A stretch of 64,000 nt of DNA from Prionace glauca (lineage: Eukaryota > Chordata > Chondrichthyes > Carcharhiniformes > Carcharhinidae): positions 12,060,600 through 12,124,599 of the forward strand of contig CM075760.1 of the NCBI GenBank assembly GCA_037974335.1, written 5' to 3'. The notes beneath the pieces are model-generated. The model had not been told where the DNA came from, ran no database searches, and worked only from the letters and a program-made list of their open reading frames with translations. Positions 62,516 to 64,000 of this stretch are shown in pieces (within the stretch, counting starts at the first letter, position 1; the number at the start of each line of letters is the position of its first letter). The translations under genes were made by a program, and so were the position numbers.

Positions 62516-63065
62516 GGCCATTTGTTAAAAAAGGTTTTACAAGCTGAGATCCCGCAGTATTCCAAACGCCGCTGGATGTTTGAAAATGAAGAGAAAAGTC
62601 TCCGTTAGCTGAAAAGCTGGGATTAACTGTACCTTGCTTGAAACATCAGCTTGTGCTGACATCAGTTTGTACTCCCTTATTCTGCACTGTCACCCTGGCC
62701 TTGTCAAGAACAAAACTCTCTCTTTATTAAAGCAGTCTAGACCGGACCTGGCTTAACTGCTGTCTTTGAAGGACAAAACATTTGCTGAACGTGCTGAGAT
62801 ATAAATGAGAAGGGTTGCTATCTCACACTGGAACAACGGTGGATGTGGAGTTTTGATGTTTCACTCACATTTGATGTTGCTGAGCACGGGATCAGGGTGA
62901 AGTTATACTGTGTGGACGTGACTAATTGCTGTAGAGAGGGGAGAGATTCCCTCCCGTTTGAGGTAGGATCGCTCGGCGAAGCTCAGAACGCTGTCCCGAG
63001 GTAGGAAAGCGATCCAGCAAAGAGCTTCTACTTGCTTCAAAATAAAGGACTGAGTTTTCCAATAG
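62516..63065. other. Unassigned interval
   Basis: About 550 bp without recognised gene, repeat or EMC4 exon. It lies upstream of the EMC4 exon in that gene's sense, so it would be intron. Confidence 0.5.
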
Positions 63066-63296
63066 AACATAGAACATTACAGCACAAACAGGCCCTTCGG
63101 CCCTCGAGTTGCGCCGATCACATCAACCCCACCAATCTATAGACCTGTCTATAACCCCCAATCCCATTAAACCCCATATACTCATCCAGAAGTCTTTTAA
63201 AAGACCCCAGCGAGTTCGCCTCCACCACCGACGACGGCAGCCGATTCCATTCACTCACCACCCTCTGAGTGAGAAACTGAGGAGTGTCCCCCCTGT
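63066..63296 (-). mobile_element. LINE 3' end fragment
   Basis: Minus: [60 protein letters not shown] and TTCTATGTTCTA tail. Confidence 0.9.
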
Positions 63297-63466
63297 CACC
63301 AGGTGGGAGGACTGGGAGAACCCCTTCCCGCACTCGGGGCAGGAATACTGCCGCTCCCCGCTGTGGACCAGCTGGTGGGCCAGGAGGTGGGAGGACTGTT
63401 TAAACCCCTTCCCGCACTCGGGGCAGGAAAACGGTCTCTCCTTGCTGTGGACTTGCCGGTGTGTGG
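63297..63466 (-). pseudogene. C2H2 zinc-finger fragment, two fingers
   Basis: Minus: a linker HSKERPFS, then [42 protein letters not shown], about two 84-bp finger units. Zinc-binding Cys and His are in place for the first finger; the second stops before its last His. No zinc-finger exon surrounds it; both ends join LINE sequence directly. This is a captured splinter of a multi-finger gene, not a gene in itself. Confidence 0.9.
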
Positions 63467-63828
63467 GATAGAGATGGAGAGACTCTTCCCGCTCAAAAAA
63501 GACAGTAGGACTAGGGGGCACAGCCTCAAGATAAAGGGGGGGGCGGTTTAGAACAGAGTTGAGGAGGAACTTCTTCACTCAAAGGGTGGTGAATCTCTGG
63601 AATTCTCTGCCCGTTGAAGTGGTGGAGGCTGCCTCGCTAAATATTTTTAAGAAACGGGTTGATGGGTTTTTGATAAGAGAAGGGATTAAGGGTTATGGGG
63701 AGAGGGCGGGAAGGTGGAGCTGAGTCACGACAGATCAGCCATGATCTTATTGAATGGCGGGGCAGGCTCGAAGGGCCAGATGGCCTACTCCTGCTCCTAT
63801 TTCTTATGTTCTTATGTTCTAACATACC
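63467..63828 (+). mobile_element. CR1-like LINE, 3' end fragment
   Basis: GATGGAGAGACTCTTCCCGC, CACAGCCTCAAGATAAAGGG, AGGAACTTCTTCACTCAAAG, CTGAGTCACGACAGATCAGC, TTGAATGGCGGGGCAGGCTC, TTATGTTCTTATGTTCT. Same young subfamily as 17.9 and 61.8 kb. Confidence 0.95.
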
Positions 63829-64000
63829 ATACGCTTTCCTCATCACATTCTGCACCTGCACCGACACCTTCAGGGACTTGTGTACCTGCACCCCCAGGTC
63901 TCTCTGCGTATCTATACTCCGGATAGTTCTACCTTTTATCGTATAACTCCCTTCCACATTATTCCGGCCAAAGTGCATCATCCCAGCGGTTCTGAATCCT
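63829..64000 (-). mobile_element. CR1-like LINE ORF2 fragment, runs off window
   Basis: Minus: MMHFGRNNVEGSYTIKGRTI, RSIDTQRDLGVQVHKSLKVS, VQVQNVMRKAYGM, then cut by the plus-strand LINE. Its downstream end may be the piece at 63,066-63,296. Confidence 0.9.

Noticed and set aside
62516-63065. Interval considered as a long terminal repeat or an EMC4 exon
   Set aside because: No matching terminal copy, no polypurine tract, and no EMC4-like peptide in any frame.

Overview
The window looks like cartilaginous-fish (shark) nuclear DNA. The strongest evidence is a compact immunoglobulin heavy-chain mini-locus on the minus strand, laid out as leader-V-D1-D2-J-CH1-CH2-CH3. Its segments are close together and unjoined, which is the cluster organisation of elasmobranch IgM genes. 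Elasmobranch-style tRNA-derived SINEs, CR1-like LINE tails and degenerate tandem arrays fill much of the rest. No long single-exon bacterial-type genes are present, and most long open frames are produced by low-complexity repeats.

Layout. 1-15,280 (minus strand): IgM cluster. The leader exon is at 15,133-15,178, V at 14,695-14,999, D1 at 14,266-14,280, D2 at 13,878-13,890, J at 13,438-13,485, CH1 at 1,754-2,053, CH2 at 1,028-1,342, and CH3 starts at 111 and runs off the left edge. The recombination signals have spacers V 23, D1 12/22, D2 12/12 and J 23. All splice junctions seen are phase 1 and rejoin in frame. The 11.4 kb J-CH1 intron holds a G-rich, AGCT-containing repeat block (3.04-3.8 kb) and a 3 kb TGAG-type satellite with a 144-bp higher-order unit (3.84-6.8 kb).

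15.3-28.4 kb: upstream flank of the cluster and a second, decayed copy of it, with a VH pseudogene at 23.25-23.66 kb broken by retroposons. The flanks (15.8-17.3 kb and 25.2-26.7 kb) are recognisably duplicated, and a 174-bp piece is also present as an inverted copy at 18.46 kb. 28.4-46.4 kb: mostly fossil CR1-like LINEs, SINEs and minisatellites (56-bp and 84-bp periods), plus weak hints of Ig-superfamily exons.

46.4-49.6 kb: a two-exon rhodopsin-type GPCR gene on the minus strand (GPR139-like, 330 codons), intact by inspection, with a duplicated upstream flank. 49.7-55.5 kb: a tRNA cluster (Glu-CTC, Phe-GAA, Val-CAC, Val-TAC, Glu-TTC, Asn-GTT, Gly-GCC) built by roughly 1.2-kb tandem and inverted duplication. 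56.1-56.9 kb: a CpG-rich promoter-like region with no recognised gene attached. 57-64 kb: LINE/SINE debris, a 52-bp minisatellite, one well-spliced exon of EMC4 (ER membrane complex subunit 4), and a two-finger C2H2 zinc-finger fragment trapped between LINE pieces.

Functionally the window contains one germline Ig cluster able in principle to rearrange and encode the start of an IgM heavy chain, one receptor gene and a tRNA neighbourhood. These are unrelated to each other apart from sharing a repeat-rich chromosome segment. Everything here was read by eye; no database or alignment program was used.
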